Source: Gossypium raimondii
Lineage: Eukaryota > Streptophyta > Magnoliopsida > Malvales > Malvaceae
Direction of reading: 5' to 3'
DNA: 64,000 nucleotides
NCBI RefSeq assembly: GCF_025698545.1
Contig: NC_068570.1
Location: 1-64,000 of the forward strand
Shown here: positions 21,961 to 32,511 of the stretch, in pieces
How the letters are laid out: the number at the start of each line of letters is the position of its first letter
Position numbering within the stretch: position 1 is the first letter of the stretch
The notes under the pieces: generated by a model
Told to the model about the DNA's origin: nothing
What the model saw: the letters and a program-made list of their open reading frames with translations, nothing else
Database searches by the model: none
Position numbers and translations under genes: made by a program

Positions 21961-22600
21961 TTACACAAATTTAAAGGGAAAAAAGTGTAGGATTATAGAA
22001 TTTATAATTACAGTAACATTAGGGGAATCATTAGGTGGGTTAACAATAAGTGGAGCAAATGCGAGAGGGTTAAGCAATTCAATTTGAAGTCGAATATCAA
22101 GAACAATATCCTCATAATCTGGCTTGTTCAAACAGTTATCACATGCACAATAATCCTTGCAGTAAATCCCTGCTGCAAAGCACTCACAATAACTGCCAAT
22201 CACAACAAACAACAAAACTCAACAGATGTTCTAAACATCTTCACTATTTTTGAGCACCCTCTGAACATTCAGGGTATGATGTTCCAAACATCTTCTAAAT
22301 ACATGAAGAAAACTTAAAAGAAAATGAAACATACCGATCTCGAGTATATGCTTAAACCAAGTCCGAGTAACATATTACTCAAGTGAAATGTTCTGTCTCG
22401 CATGTGAACTTACAGTTTCAAACATCTGGATCTTCTACAGTTGCTGTGTTTACAGGCTTCAGTCTCATCTGGGAATGTCTCTCTATTCCTGAATTCAATA
22501 AATCCCACAGCTAAGAAAGTAATGTGAAACTTGCCTCTCCCCTTTTGAGCCATCTTGGGATTTGGGTAGTTGGTCAACCCTGTCAGCAAATTGTTCATAA
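21961..22600 (-). pseudogene. TSO1-like (TCX/CPP) CXC-domain gene fragment
   Basis: Two exons join across a GT-AG intron (donor near 22411, acceptor near 22216) to give ..[26 protein letters not shown], then ..[18 protein letters not shown] and [10 protein letters not shown]. This is the first cysteine-rich CXC repeat and following linker of TSO1-like DNA-binding proteins, which bind promoters of cell-cycle and floral genes through two CXC repeats with zinc. The usual CKRCNCKKS is CKHSNCRRS here, so one cysteine is serine. The second CXC repeat is absent because the frame ends at 21961. Upstream coding sequence at 22410-22598 is not recognisable as the family. I read it as a truncated pseudogene; expression as a small protein cannot be excluded. 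Confidence 0.72.
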
Positions 22601-22623
22601 GGGATTCTGAGCTGGTGAAAACA

Positions 22624-22905
22624 TTACACTTTCTGAGAATCCTCCATGTTTTCTAGTACACAAAGTCCATGGTGATCGCTATCAACATGATCACCAACTC
22701 TCCTAGCTGATGAGATCAAGGGATCATGGTTTAATGGTCGAACTCCATGGTGATCATTATCAACATGATCACCGACTCTCCCAGCTGGTAAGATCAAGGG
22801 ATCATGGTTTAATGGTAGAATATGAGATGGGAGCTGAATTAACATGGCCTGATTTCCATCAAGGGAAGAGGGTCGAGAATCTAAACCTTGACACACACGT
22901 TCCAT
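22624..22905 (-). other. Open segment with in-frame 26-aa tandem repeat
   Basis: A 93-codon open frame contains two copies of a 26-residue unit (PLNHDPLI..A.RVGDHVD.DHHG). It is encoded by a 78-bp tandem duplication, 22666-22743 and 22744-22821. It lies in the same frame as the end of the MGSGGSK-type pseudogene exon, separated from it only by a TAG near 22936, so it may be the decayed continuation of that gene or of the TCX gene. I do not recognise the protein. Confidence 0.45.
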
Positions 22906-22929
22906 AAAGTCATCAGATTCAACATGTTC

Positions 22930-23834
22930 CTAGATGTTAGATAAAAATTCCATCTTATCCAACCTTCCATCATCGGAAATCTCAACTATGCCATCATTTG
23001 TATTATCATTAGTTTTTCCAGTGGTCACTTCTGAGGCATTAAAACAAGCACCATGTAGTTCATCATGTTGAGCCCAGTATTCACCATGTTTGATCAGAGA
23101 ATCGTCTTGGTTACGACCATTTGAACTTGACCCACCAATTTCATCTCTATCTGTGTCTGAATCATTGAAGGTTAAGGGAGAATATAAGTTTATAGAAGAA
23201 GAATTTGGGGAAAGTTGTCGATGTTCAAGTGTCTCGAAGTTGTCATCACGGTTCAATATTGTAAGGCTTGGAGGAGAAACAGGATATGCCCTAGACGAAC
23301 CCAAACTATTAGCTCTGCGAAGCTAATGTTACCCGAAAAGAAGCTAAAGCCAGAGAGGCAGCGAGAAGGAGAGTGACGCACTGCTGTGGTGGCTCTGCCA
23401 GAGCTGCTACCACTTCTCGAGGCATCTATATCTACACCATTGGAAGATATGCATGGCAGTGGCATTTCATAATCAGATGCCGATTCAGCTTTAACCTTTC
23501 TGGAACATTCTCTTTTCACTTGATCCGACTCAGATTCCCGTTCTCTCCTGTTCTGGTTGGTGAAATTAGAGCCGTAGTCTTTATTATGGTGATCAACAAC
23601 AACCACCTGAAGAAGCGAACTTCTTTTTCAAGGAAGAGGAAGAAGAAAGAGGGGAAAATATGAGACAAGAGAATGGGGAAAGACCTGACGGTCAAAGTGG
23701 GAGTCAGCAGATCCAGAAGGCGCTCCCAGGCGAGAGGATTGGAAAACTCTATTCTTTCCAATAGATCTTCCCTTCCTCCCACCACTCGACGAGGAAGCTC
23801 CTCCCCTGCAAGAACCCTTGCTCCCACCGGATCC
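22930..23834 (-). pseudogene. MGSGGSK-type plant protein, broken N-terminal part
   Basis: Exon 1 starts with MGSGGSKGSCRGGASSSS (ATG at 23834) and runs through KGRSIGKNRVFQSS and GAPSGSADSHFDR. An intron appears to follow, then an exon with AESASDYEMPLPC, GFSFFSGNISF and, one frame over, SLGSSRAYPVSPPSLTIL. This order resembles, from memory, the N-terminal half of an uncharacterised plant RING-type E3 ligase family that starts MGS(G/S)GSK. The Gly at position 2 would allow myristoylation. A frameshift near 23300 and a TAG near 22936 interrupt it, and no RING domain follows, so it is a truncated pseudogene. The family assignment is tentative. Confidence 0.5.
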
Positions 23835-24142
23835 CATCAGTTCTAACCTAAACACACACAAAAATAAGCCTAAATTACGTCATTGCTTGAAAAATGCATG
23901 CATATTCTTTACAAAATACAAGCAGAGTAGAACTTTGATATACTACCTACTTACCGATGTATTCAGATTTCAGATCAGATCTGGACCATGGATTGGTTGT
24001 GCTTGTGTCTTGAAAGAGTGTTAAATAAACTTAACAGATCTTTCAAGAAAAAATTAAACTTTATAGAAATCCATTTTCCCGACCGGGTTGAATTCGGGAG
24101 CTCGAAGAACGAAGTAAACAAAAAAAAAATACCCATTAATGA

Positions 24143-25391
24143 ATTGAGCTGAAGAGATTGTTATTAAATATTTAATAATAATATTTACGACATCAATTTA
24201 CAAAAACAAAGTATCAATACTGAATTTTCCGTAAATATAAATTAAAACTAAACTACAAAGTAATCATCATACTATTCATATCGAGCTGCTTTCATTAGTT
24301 TTTGGTTTGAAATTCTTTTTCTTCACAAACAGTAGGAATTGATGATATGTTTATTTAGCTTGACATTATAGAGGTGATTGAATAGGCTCTTTGTAAGCTT
24401 CCAGTAGTAGAACTGAATATGGGATTTCAGCAGTTAACTAATATAAGCGTTTTCTCCATCATCAGGAAAAGGCCATTGAAAAAGGTTCTGTTGAAACCTT
24501 GATGCATGAGCATTTACGTTTTGCACAAGGCTTGCTTGAGGTGTTGATCTTTGTGACTTCTATCACCATATGGAATAAAGGCATCATTAGCTAAATAATT
24601 CTTTGCTTCCCTATAGCAGTTTTTACTGGGAGAAATATGTTTTGCAGAAAGGAGAAAACAAGGTCTTTCAGATTTCAATGTTTGAATAGCATTTGATTTA
24701 TATGTTCTTTTTTCATTAATTTCAAATTCATTAGAAATGTTTATTGATTGCACACGTAGCAGAATATAAATAATATTTTATTGAGCTGAAGAGATTGTTA
24801 TTAAATATTTAATAATAATATTTACGACATCAATTTACAAAAACAAAGTATCAAAACTGAATTTTCCGTAAATATAAATTGAAACTAAACTACAAAGTAA
24901 TCATCATACTATTCATATCGAGCTGCTTTCATTAGTACTTGGTTTGAAATTCTTTTCCTTCACAAACAGTAGGAATTGATGATATGTTTATTTAGCTTGA
25001 CATTTTAAAGGTGATTGAATAGGCTCTTTGTAAGCTTCCAGTAGTAGAACTGAATATGAGATTTCAGCAGTTAACTAATATAAGCGTTTTCTCCATCATC
25101 AGGAAAAGGCCATTGAAAAAGGTTATGTTGAAACCTTGATGTATGAGCATTTACGTTTTGCACAAGGCTTGCTTGAGGTGTTGATCTTTGTGACTTCTAT
25201 CACCATATGGAATAAAGGCATCATTAGCTAAATAATTCTTTGCTTCCCTATAGCAGTTTTTACTGGGAGAAATATGTTTTGCAGAAAAGAGAAAACAAGG
25301 TCTTTCAGATTTCAATGGTTGAATAGCATTTGATTTATATGTTCTTTTTTCATTAATTTCAAATTCATTAGCAATGTTTATTGATTGCACA
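24143..25391 (-). repeat. Tandem duplication, 637-bp unit, carrying exon-like sequence
   Basis: Two near-identical units begin at 24143 and 24780. On the minus strand each has an open stretch coding HISPSKNCYREAKNYLANDA and, one frame over, a stretch ending FQQNLFQWPFPDDGENAYIS followed by a stop. This looks like the 3' end of a host gene that was frameshifted and then duplicated, since both copies share the frame change. I do not recognise the protein. Confidence 0.8.
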
Positions 25392-25639
25392 AGTCAGAGA
25401 GGTGAACCAACATTTTTATTAAATTGATTACCTTCATTGTTTAACTATTGACTTCACTTCCAAAATGACATGTGGTTTATCTACAAAGTTTAGCTCAAAT
25501 GAGAAAAGAATTATAAATTTGTGGATATCAATTTAATGTGTTGCTTAATGATGATATTAGTGGGCATTTCATATCCCTCGGCATTTAGTAATGATTGAGT
25601 GATGTTGAAAATGTGATTTCACTGATTTGCTACCATGCT

Positions 25640-27344
25640 AACGGCTATTTATTATTATCCTAATATATGCAGCTTTTTCCATGATAGTTTGTATTCTCCT
25701 TATGATGGTAGGATGAGAAAGTTCCTTCATTGTGTTCCTTCTTCATGGAGAGGAATTGCTGTCTTCTTGAACATTTCTCGTGATAAGCTTTCCTGCAAAG
25801 ATGATCAGGTTTGTTGTCTCTTCTCTGAGCCATTGTTTCCAGCTCTTATCTCATTGTTATCCCTAAAGTTTTGCCTCCAAATCTGGTCCACCTTTCTTCA
25901 AAAGATATTTAAGCTCAATACTCCACTTGTCGCACTCTGCCAATACCAGGCTTTTTCCCGATTATTCCCCAAAGAAACCTACCGTCAAGGACTCAGAACT
26001 TGTGCATCAAATCTCAAATGCAATAAAATTACGCCGTTCTGAGCCCCTGTCGTGTTCTGAAGCCTTATGAGTCCAAATTTAGATCTAATTATTTGATTTG
26101 GGTTCTGATGAACATTAAGGGTGAATATACACTTGTTTTGGATTTCTTTGAGTGGGCATGCTTGCATAGAGACCCAACACTCAAAGCCCGTTGCATTGTT
26201 ATCCAAATTGACGCAGCTTCTAAAGATTTAAAAATGGCTCATCAACTTATTCATGACTTTTGGTCAAAACCTGATTTGGATATTGGTCTATCATTCAGTT
26301 ACATCCTTGAACGTTTAATTTACACTTACAAGGATTGGGGTTCAGATCCTAAAGTGTTTGATGTTTTTTTTCAAGTTCTTGTTGAACTCGGGTTGCTTGA
26401 TGAAGGGAAGAAGCTCTTTGACAAAATTTTGAATTATGGATTGATTATCTCTGTTGATTCTTTAAACATATATCTTAGCAAATTAAGAGACCATCTTGGT
26501 GGCTTTTGGAGAGCTGTAAAAGTTTTCTTTGAACTTCCTGATGTTGGCAGTTGTTGGAACACAGCGTCATACAACATTATCATTCACTCCCTCTGTAAAT
26601 TAGGGAAAATAAAAGAAGCCCACCGTTTACTCTTGCAATTGGAGTTGAGGGGCTGTATTCCTGATGTTGTAACATACAGCACCATAATTGATGGATATTG
26701 TCATATGGGGAGGTTGCAAATGGCGTTAAGGATAATTGACGAAATGCAAAGTAAAGCATTAAAGCCCAACCATTATACCTATAGGCTATAGCAGCGTAAT
26801 ATATCTACTGTGCGAGATTGGTAAGGTAGTTCAAGCAAAGGAGGCTTTGAGAGAGATGTTGAACCAGGGAATACTCTCTGATAGTGTGGTATACACAACT
26901 CTCATAGATGGTTTCTGTAAGCTATGGAATATTGCTTTTGCGTACAAGTTGTTAAATGAGATGCAGGGTTGAAAAATTATCCCTGATTTATTAACTTATA
27001 CCTCTATAATCTGTGGGTTATGTCGAACTGGAAAGATGACAGAAACTTGTAATGTCTTTCAAGAAATACTTGGAAGAGGGTTGGAACCCGATGAATTTAC
27101 ATACACAGCACTTATTGATGGTTATTGCAAGGCAGGTGAAATGAAAAAGGCCTTCTCCCTCTATAATCTGATGGTGCAAATGGGGCTTATACCAAATGTT
27201 GTGACTTATACTGCACTTGCTGATGGCCTTTGTAAATGTGGGGAGGTAGATACAACCAATGAGCTTCTTCATGAAATGTGTGGAAGGGGCCTTCAACCAA
27301 ATATGTTTACTTACAACTCTCTTGTGAATGGGCTCTGTAAATAA
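25640..27344 (+). pseudogene. P-class PPR gene, 3'-truncated pseudogene
   Basis: Degenerate 35-residue PPR motifs are clear: PDVVTYSTIIDGYCHMGRLQ, PDLLTYTSIICGLCRTGKMT, PDEFTYTALIDGYCKAGEMK, PNVVTYTALADGLCKCGEVD, PNMFTYNSLVNGLCK. Together with the N-terminal FFEWAC and HQLIHDFWSKP region they resemble mitochondrial PPR proteins of the At1g05670 type, which bind organellar RNA. Coding continuity is lost by a frameshift near 26050, another near 26785, and a TGA at 26970-26972 where the family has a sense codon. The last motif stops at 27344, exactly where a dispersed subtelomeric repeat begins, so the remaining motifs are missing. All repeats present are otherwise well conserved, so inactivation looks recent. 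Confidence 0.85.
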
Positions 27345-27480
27345 GGGCCATTTCTTCTAAGCCCAATATCCCATTAACCCAAAACCGAAGCGGTACACAG
27401 AATTAAACACTAAAACGAAAGCCCAATAACCCCAGCCCAACAATATTCAGCAAAGCACAAAATATAATGTAAGAACCGTG
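27345..27480 (+). repeat. Dispersed repeat at the PPR breakpoint
   Basis: Near copy of ~1440-1560, sharing 'aatatcccattaac', 'attaaacactaaaacga' and 'gcccaacaatattca'. It follows the last PPR codon directly, so an insertion or rearrangement involving this repeat probably removed the gene's 3' end. Confidence 0.75.
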
Positions 27481-28082
27481 ACGCGAAACAACAAAAATAC
27501 AACAGAGAAAAACACATAACTCAAAAATTAAAAATATAAAAAAAAACCTGACCAGTTTATACGAATGGTTAATTAATTTCCGAAAAATATCATCCTATTG
27601 TGGGCAATAAGAAAGTTCGGAACAAATCTAAATATTATCCAGACAAAAAAAAAAGCAACTACTAAAAAGTTATTCAGATATTATTAGAAATAGAAAATTC
27701 TCCATATTTCAATGCATTATATTTTTGAGGGAATAAGAAAACACTACTCAAAATATAGTGTATTACAAATCTACTTTTTCATTAAGAATCTTTAGGACAA
27801 AACAGAAAAATCCAAAGAATGATGATCAAAAACATAAAAAGCCGAACCGAGATATACAGAGAATAGGATATACCTAAGTCAAAATATACCTGTATGGGAT
27901 AGCACAGAGATGAACAAGCGAAGACAAAGGATTTATAAAGCCTGAGATTTGTCATTCTTTTAAAAATCTTATTATTTATTTTTTAATTGATTTTATATAT
28001 ATAAATATCATCATAATAAAATAATTTGCTTTGTAAAAGAAAATATTTTTAACTATTACTTGAATATATTAAAATATTTACA
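27481..28082. repeat. AT-rich repeat region with a GGATAT module remnant
   Basis: About 27845-27905 carries degenerate GAGATATAC / GGATATACC words of the palindrome module, its most proximal occurrence in the window. The remainder is A/T-rich without a gene. Confidence 0.5.
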
Positions 28083-28365
28083 AAATTAAAAAATATATAA
28101 TTCATTAAAATTTTAAAAAATATCAAATACATGTAAATTGTGAGTATTGTTTTAATGTTTAAAATTTTAATATTTTAACTAATATTTTTATTAAAAATAA
28201 AAATTTCACTTTTTTAAAAAATTAAACAAAATTTAACTAATCAAACCTAAAAACCCTTCCCCAAGTTCCATAATGATTCAGTAACCAACCTTGACAAAAA
28301 CCCACCAAACATATTAGCAAAAAGAAATATATCTCAACTAAAAACAAAGAGGAAAAGTTTTCTGC
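28083..28365 (+). repeat. Dispersed AT-rich repeat, second copy
   Basis: Matches 4518-4761, including the entry into the 230-bp array unit (CAACTAAAAACA.AGAGGAA). After this point I find no more of the subtelomeric repeat family. Confidence 0.75.
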
Positions 28366-29099
28366 TCAAATGGAACAATTGTTGTAAATTCCATTCTCAT
28401 CATGACCATTTTTGCTACCCAAAAAAACATGCCAAATCTAAAAGGCCATGGAAACCTCCACACATTCATTCACTTAATCCTAATTCACATTTTATTACAC
28501 AATTTCATTCAAATTCCTAAACATGTTAGTATAGGAAAAGTAAAATAATCCACGAGTATTCATGTCACGCTTCAAACCGAGGCATAACAGACGCCACACG
28601 TTAGAGAGATAAAATCTCGCAAATATACAAGGCTAACACTGAATAATAAAAACCTATCATCTTCCATTCTCCCACGCCAATAATATTTGATAAAAGAAAT
28701 GCTACTTAAATCTATGGAAGATTGGAACCCAAAACAAGAAAACCAATGAAATCAATACCTGAATAAAGATACAATGAAGAACAATGAGCAAGGTTTAATA
28801 TTTTTTGTAACTTCGATTAAGCAATGAAAACATAATTATGGCATTTCAATTCCACTCAATTTATGGATTGCTGTATCCTTCTTATCTGACCAAGCCAGTT
28901 GTGTTCTGGGGTCACGTTATCAGTGCGGAACTTTGGGTATAATATGCTTCTAACAACAGAAAATTACAAAGTCCTCTAAAGGTTGAATGTGCAGAACAGT
29001 TGAAATGGAGTTTATAGTGACATAAATGAGTTAACAGTGCAGATCATCCCAACAGGACGTGTAGCTTTGCTAAGACTGAAAATATGACCAATATGGAGC
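28366..29099. other. Spacer, no supported gene
   Basis: AT-rich and unassigned. A C/G-containing stretch at 28560-28620 has no recognised motif. Confidence 0.4.
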
Positions 29100-30500
29100 C
29101 TATTGCGAAAGCATAACAGTTGATTTCAGGAAAGCCAATCGGTTTTTGGTCAAATTAATCTTCTGTTCTGCTTCTGCTGCTTTTTCCTGAACCCCACGGA
29201 CAGCATCCTTGGGAGCTTTCTCTATGAACTGCAGTGAACACATATTATAGATTGTAAGAGGCTTGTAAGCAATTGCAGGCATCAACAAGCATAGGAGAAT
29301 ATGAAGCTTGTTGGAGAAGAAAAGGCCATCAGTTGACACATCCTAAGAAGACTAACGCGAGTAAGCAGTGAACTATCAATTAACTTTAGTAGCAATGTTG
29401 AACATGAACAACAGCTAGTTCTCATGATACACCAAATTGAAGTGTGCCAAACTTTTCCAAATGCTTTATAGCACATAAACTTTCCCAATTGATTTTAAAA
29501 AAAACAACAGTTTGAGCTTCTCCCTAAAGTTAATTTTATGAAGTTCTCTGGGTAAGTGCCCCCACTAAAGTTGACATATAATAAACAAAATGCCATAGCA
29601 AACATATTCAGGAATCCTCTCCATGAAACTCTGACTACTACAAAAGTAGTGTTGTTTTTAAGTTCCGTGCCTTGTTTTTATCCTACTTTAATCCGTACAT
29701 TCAGTCATATTTGTTATAACTCTCAGTGACAGCATCAATAAGCATATGGAGTTTTGAGACCTGAAAAATGAACAACAGTACTCAAGTAAATTCTCTGTAG
29801 CATTCAGAAAAAGAATAATCAGGGTATGTATGAACGGAGGTAACTTGGCTCAACTATACAAATAAATAGATGGTGGCGAAACAAGCACAGTATTTTTTTC
29901 TTACCACCCAACATTCTGGAAGAGGAAGCCTTAGAAGATACCCCTCCGTGTTAAACTGAAAAGGAAAGTTTACCGATTAGATTATGCCAATCTTCTTAGG
30001 AACAGGACATTGTGATGATGTCAAAAGAAAATTTAAGTTACACCCTATGCAATAATAATAGACTTCTTTTCTTCTAAGAGTAATAACAATAGTTACAAAT
30101 GCAAGCATAACTCAGATTAATACCGTTGATAGAACAATCAATAAACACAGTGAATACTCCACCTATCCAATAATTAATAATATATATGTGCATGTTCCTT
30201 CTGATTTATGTTAAAAATGATATGGTAGTAAATGCATACTGTTGTATGAAGACAAGGACAGACAGGTGGTCTAATACTATCCCACTAGTCTGAGAAAAGA
30301 GGAAAAAACCTTACAGGCCTCTATATTCTGCCAACCAGAAACATTATCCCGATTAGGCAGAACCTGGAGCTCAAACTTGCCAGCATTATCCCGATTAGGC
30401 AGAACCTGGAGCTCAAACTTGCCAGCATTCCATAATTTGTTTGTGAAGGCCCTGTTTGCTGTTAGCCTTTCAGTGAGATCTTTAATTTCAAGAAAGAACT
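29100..30500 (-). pseudogene. Valyl-tRNA synthetase exons, internally deleted
   Basis: Four minus-strand pieces match the C-terminal part of organelle/bacterial-type ValRS: ERLTANRAFTNKLWNAGKFE (~30425-30490), FNTEGYLLRLPLPECWVV (~29900-29957), VSKLHMLIDAVTESYN (~29715-29762), and the last exon FIEKAPKDAVRGVQEKAAEA..LAFLKSTVMLSQ-stop (29100-29225). They lie in family order with splice-like borders, but the exons between the third and last piece (the FFFGDVGR region and most of the anticodon-binding domain) are absent. The first piece contains an in-frame 42-bp duplication. The catalytic domain (HIGH, KMSKS) is missing upstream; an unrelated frame lies there instead. ValRS charges tRNA-Val; this remnant cannot. 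Confidence 0.75.
30342..30425 (-). repeat. 42-bp tandem duplication inside the ValRS exon
   Basis: Copies 30342-30383 and 30384-30425 are identical by eye and encode NAGKFELQVLPNRD twice in frame. Perfect identity points to a recent event. Confidence 0.9.
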
Positions 30501-31530
30501 TGGAAAATCTTCTTTTCTTGGTGCATGGCCTGATTCTATAGCTGGGAGATGGGGTCCATTGGCTGCTACAAAAGCTGAAAATTGCTTCTGAATCCGAAAT
30601 TCCTTGTCAATAATGCTTATATTGGTTCCTTCAGCTGTCTGTTCGTTAGAAAGGTTAGTAACAACTGAGGAAGATGTCCGTACTGGTGAACAAATGACAT
30701 CAAATGGCTGCCTGTGATATACTCCAAAAGTGCAAGTGTCCCCTAGCTTTTCATATTCCTCGTCAGGAGTCGATAGTTTCTCTTTTACCCATGGTTGTAG
30801 ATCTTCATCAGCTTCCACAGCATATGTAAACCGCATGCCCCTCAAAGACTCCCTCCCAGCAATGCTCATATCTGCACATTCAGCAGCAATTACCATGGTG
30901 AGGCCTTTAGCAATTGAGGTTACCTTGCTAGTAGGGGGATCAATGAAAACTAGTGACTCTACATTACCTACTCCAAGATTGGATGACTCCCCTGGTTTTC
31001 TTCGCCCATATTCTTCAATGTGTTCAGATTGTTTATGACAAGCCTCATGAATAATGCTATGCAAATTATCTGCTGAAACAATAACCACTTCATTTGGAAC
31101 AGTTTCTGGAACAGTTTCTGGAACAGTTTCACATGTATCACTGACTTGGTCATATTCATCCAAGTGATCACAATCATCTTTGTACTCAAACTCATCTGGT
31201 TAAGTATAGCAGGGGAGCTCGTTCATTGTGCAAACTTTAACTTTCATCTGCTCTGGCATGCTTGGGCAACTAGCAGAATGATTTGTGTATTTGGTTGAGA
31301 AGTAGTTTACGGCGATGTTCAAGCTGATCAAACAACAATATAACACATTGGTTAACCAAACAGGATTTATCAGGGATAAAAGGCAAGTATATACCTCTGC
31401 CAGACAGGGAGGGTGAGCATCATATATGCAAGTTTGATCTTATTGGTGACACCAGAGAAGGATTTAAAAGTTGCAGCTGCTTGCCTCACGGCCACGGATT
31501 CTTGAGGATGCTGCCTGGCCCACTCAAACT
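30462..31530 (-). pseudogene. Unidentified gene fragment fused to ValRS remnant
   Basis: A 233-codon open frame (30462-31163) contains a 3x ETVP repeat, then NEVVIVSADNLHSIIHEACH, SKVTSIAKGLTMVIAAECAD, ESLRGMRFTYAVEADEDLQP and YEKLGDTCTFGVYH. A further minus-strand exon at ~31395-31530 reads WARQHPQESVAVRQAAATFK and KIKLAYMMLTLPVW with GT-AG-like borders, and a TAA near 31200 separates it from the long frame. Sequence quality looks like a real conserved host protein, but I do not recognise the family. Its 3' end runs into the ValRS exon with a frame change near 30480, so the two are parts of one chimeric remnant. Confidence 0.5.
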
Positions 31531-32511
31531 GCAGGCATCAACCCATCAGAAAACATTTATATATTAGTAATAAACCATGAGTCAGAACAGTTATTGGAAG
31601 TATTACGTATAATAAAATCAATAAGCTCAGAAAATTTTAGGCTTTTGAATTTCTAAAAAAGTTAAACCAATTTTTTTAAAAAAATTGTTATCATCTGTGT
31701 ATAATCTAGAAATTGTATATATCATATACATATAATAATTTAAGATATTATTTTATCAAATAAAACATTGAATTAAAAATATATAAAATAATTAAAATCA
31801 TTTAAATTTGTTTATGAAATCAATTATAAAATTAAATTTATATAAAATTATAAAACACTTTTAATATATTTTAATTTATACATATAAGATAAAATTAACT
31901 TCATTTTAATTTAAGATTAAATTAATCTTAAAACTAAGAATTAATCTTAAATTAAAATGAAGTTAATTTTTTGTTTTAAAGTGTGAATGTGAGGATGAGG
32001 AGAGAAGATGGTGTAGGTGATAAATAGTAAGAAAATTCCGAGATGCAAGGCGTTAATAGGGTGAAGATTAGGAGTGTAGAGAGAGGTTAGAGGGGCCGTG
32101 CCATATGAGGAAATTTCAAATTTGGGTTGGTAGTAAATGTCATCTCGGTATTTGGAAAATCGTTGGATGACCAACCGCCACTTGTCAATGTCAATATCGT
32201 TGGTGCTACCAAAAAACGAATGAATCCTCATTAATTAATTAACCACCTTAGTCGCAGACCGCATTCAAGTCTCCATGTCAAAGTCAATTTATAATTTCTT
32301 GATTTTAGGATGAAACTTAATTTGGCCTTTAGTTTACGATAAAGCTGCTGAATATATGCATGCATGTTTGATTAACTTTTTTTTTAATTTTTCTTTTCTT
32401 TTCTTTTTCTTTTCATTTGAATTGATTTATTTATAAATGAATCATCGTATTATTCATTTTTGAATCATTAATAAATAATTTTAAAATTATAATAAAAAAT
32501 AATATATATTA
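31531..32511. other. AT-rich intergenic region with a perfect hairpin, upstream of MLO
   Basis: It contains a long A/T-rich stretch (31660-31980) and the perfect inverted repeat at 31891-31970. Between 31990 and 32240 the minus strand is more mixed in base composition and ends in pyrimidine-rich leader-like sequence, so it could be the promoter of the broken minus-strand gene to the left. The last ~170 bases before 32512 form the MLO promoter/leader, with pyrimidine tracts and TATATTA. Confidence 0.5.
31891..31970. repeat. Perfect 30-bp inverted repeat with 20-base loop
   Basis: The arms 31891-31920 and 31941-31970 are exact reverse complements. The sequence is A/T-rich. It may be a fold-back transposon remnant or a transcribed hairpin. 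Confidence 0.92.

Noticed and set aside
29100-31530. One intact multi-exon gene on the minus strand
   Set aside because: The ValRS exons and the upstream frame belong to different families, with a frame change at the join, an internal stop near 31200 and missing middle exons.
31891-31970. Calling the hairpin a microRNA gene
   Set aside because: Perfect full-length pairing and extreme A/T content fit a fold-back repeat better; no mature-sequence evidence is available.
31947-32231. 94-codon minus ORF upstream of MLO
   Set aside because: It runs through the right arm of the hairpin and has no family motif; composition fits a leader or promoter region.
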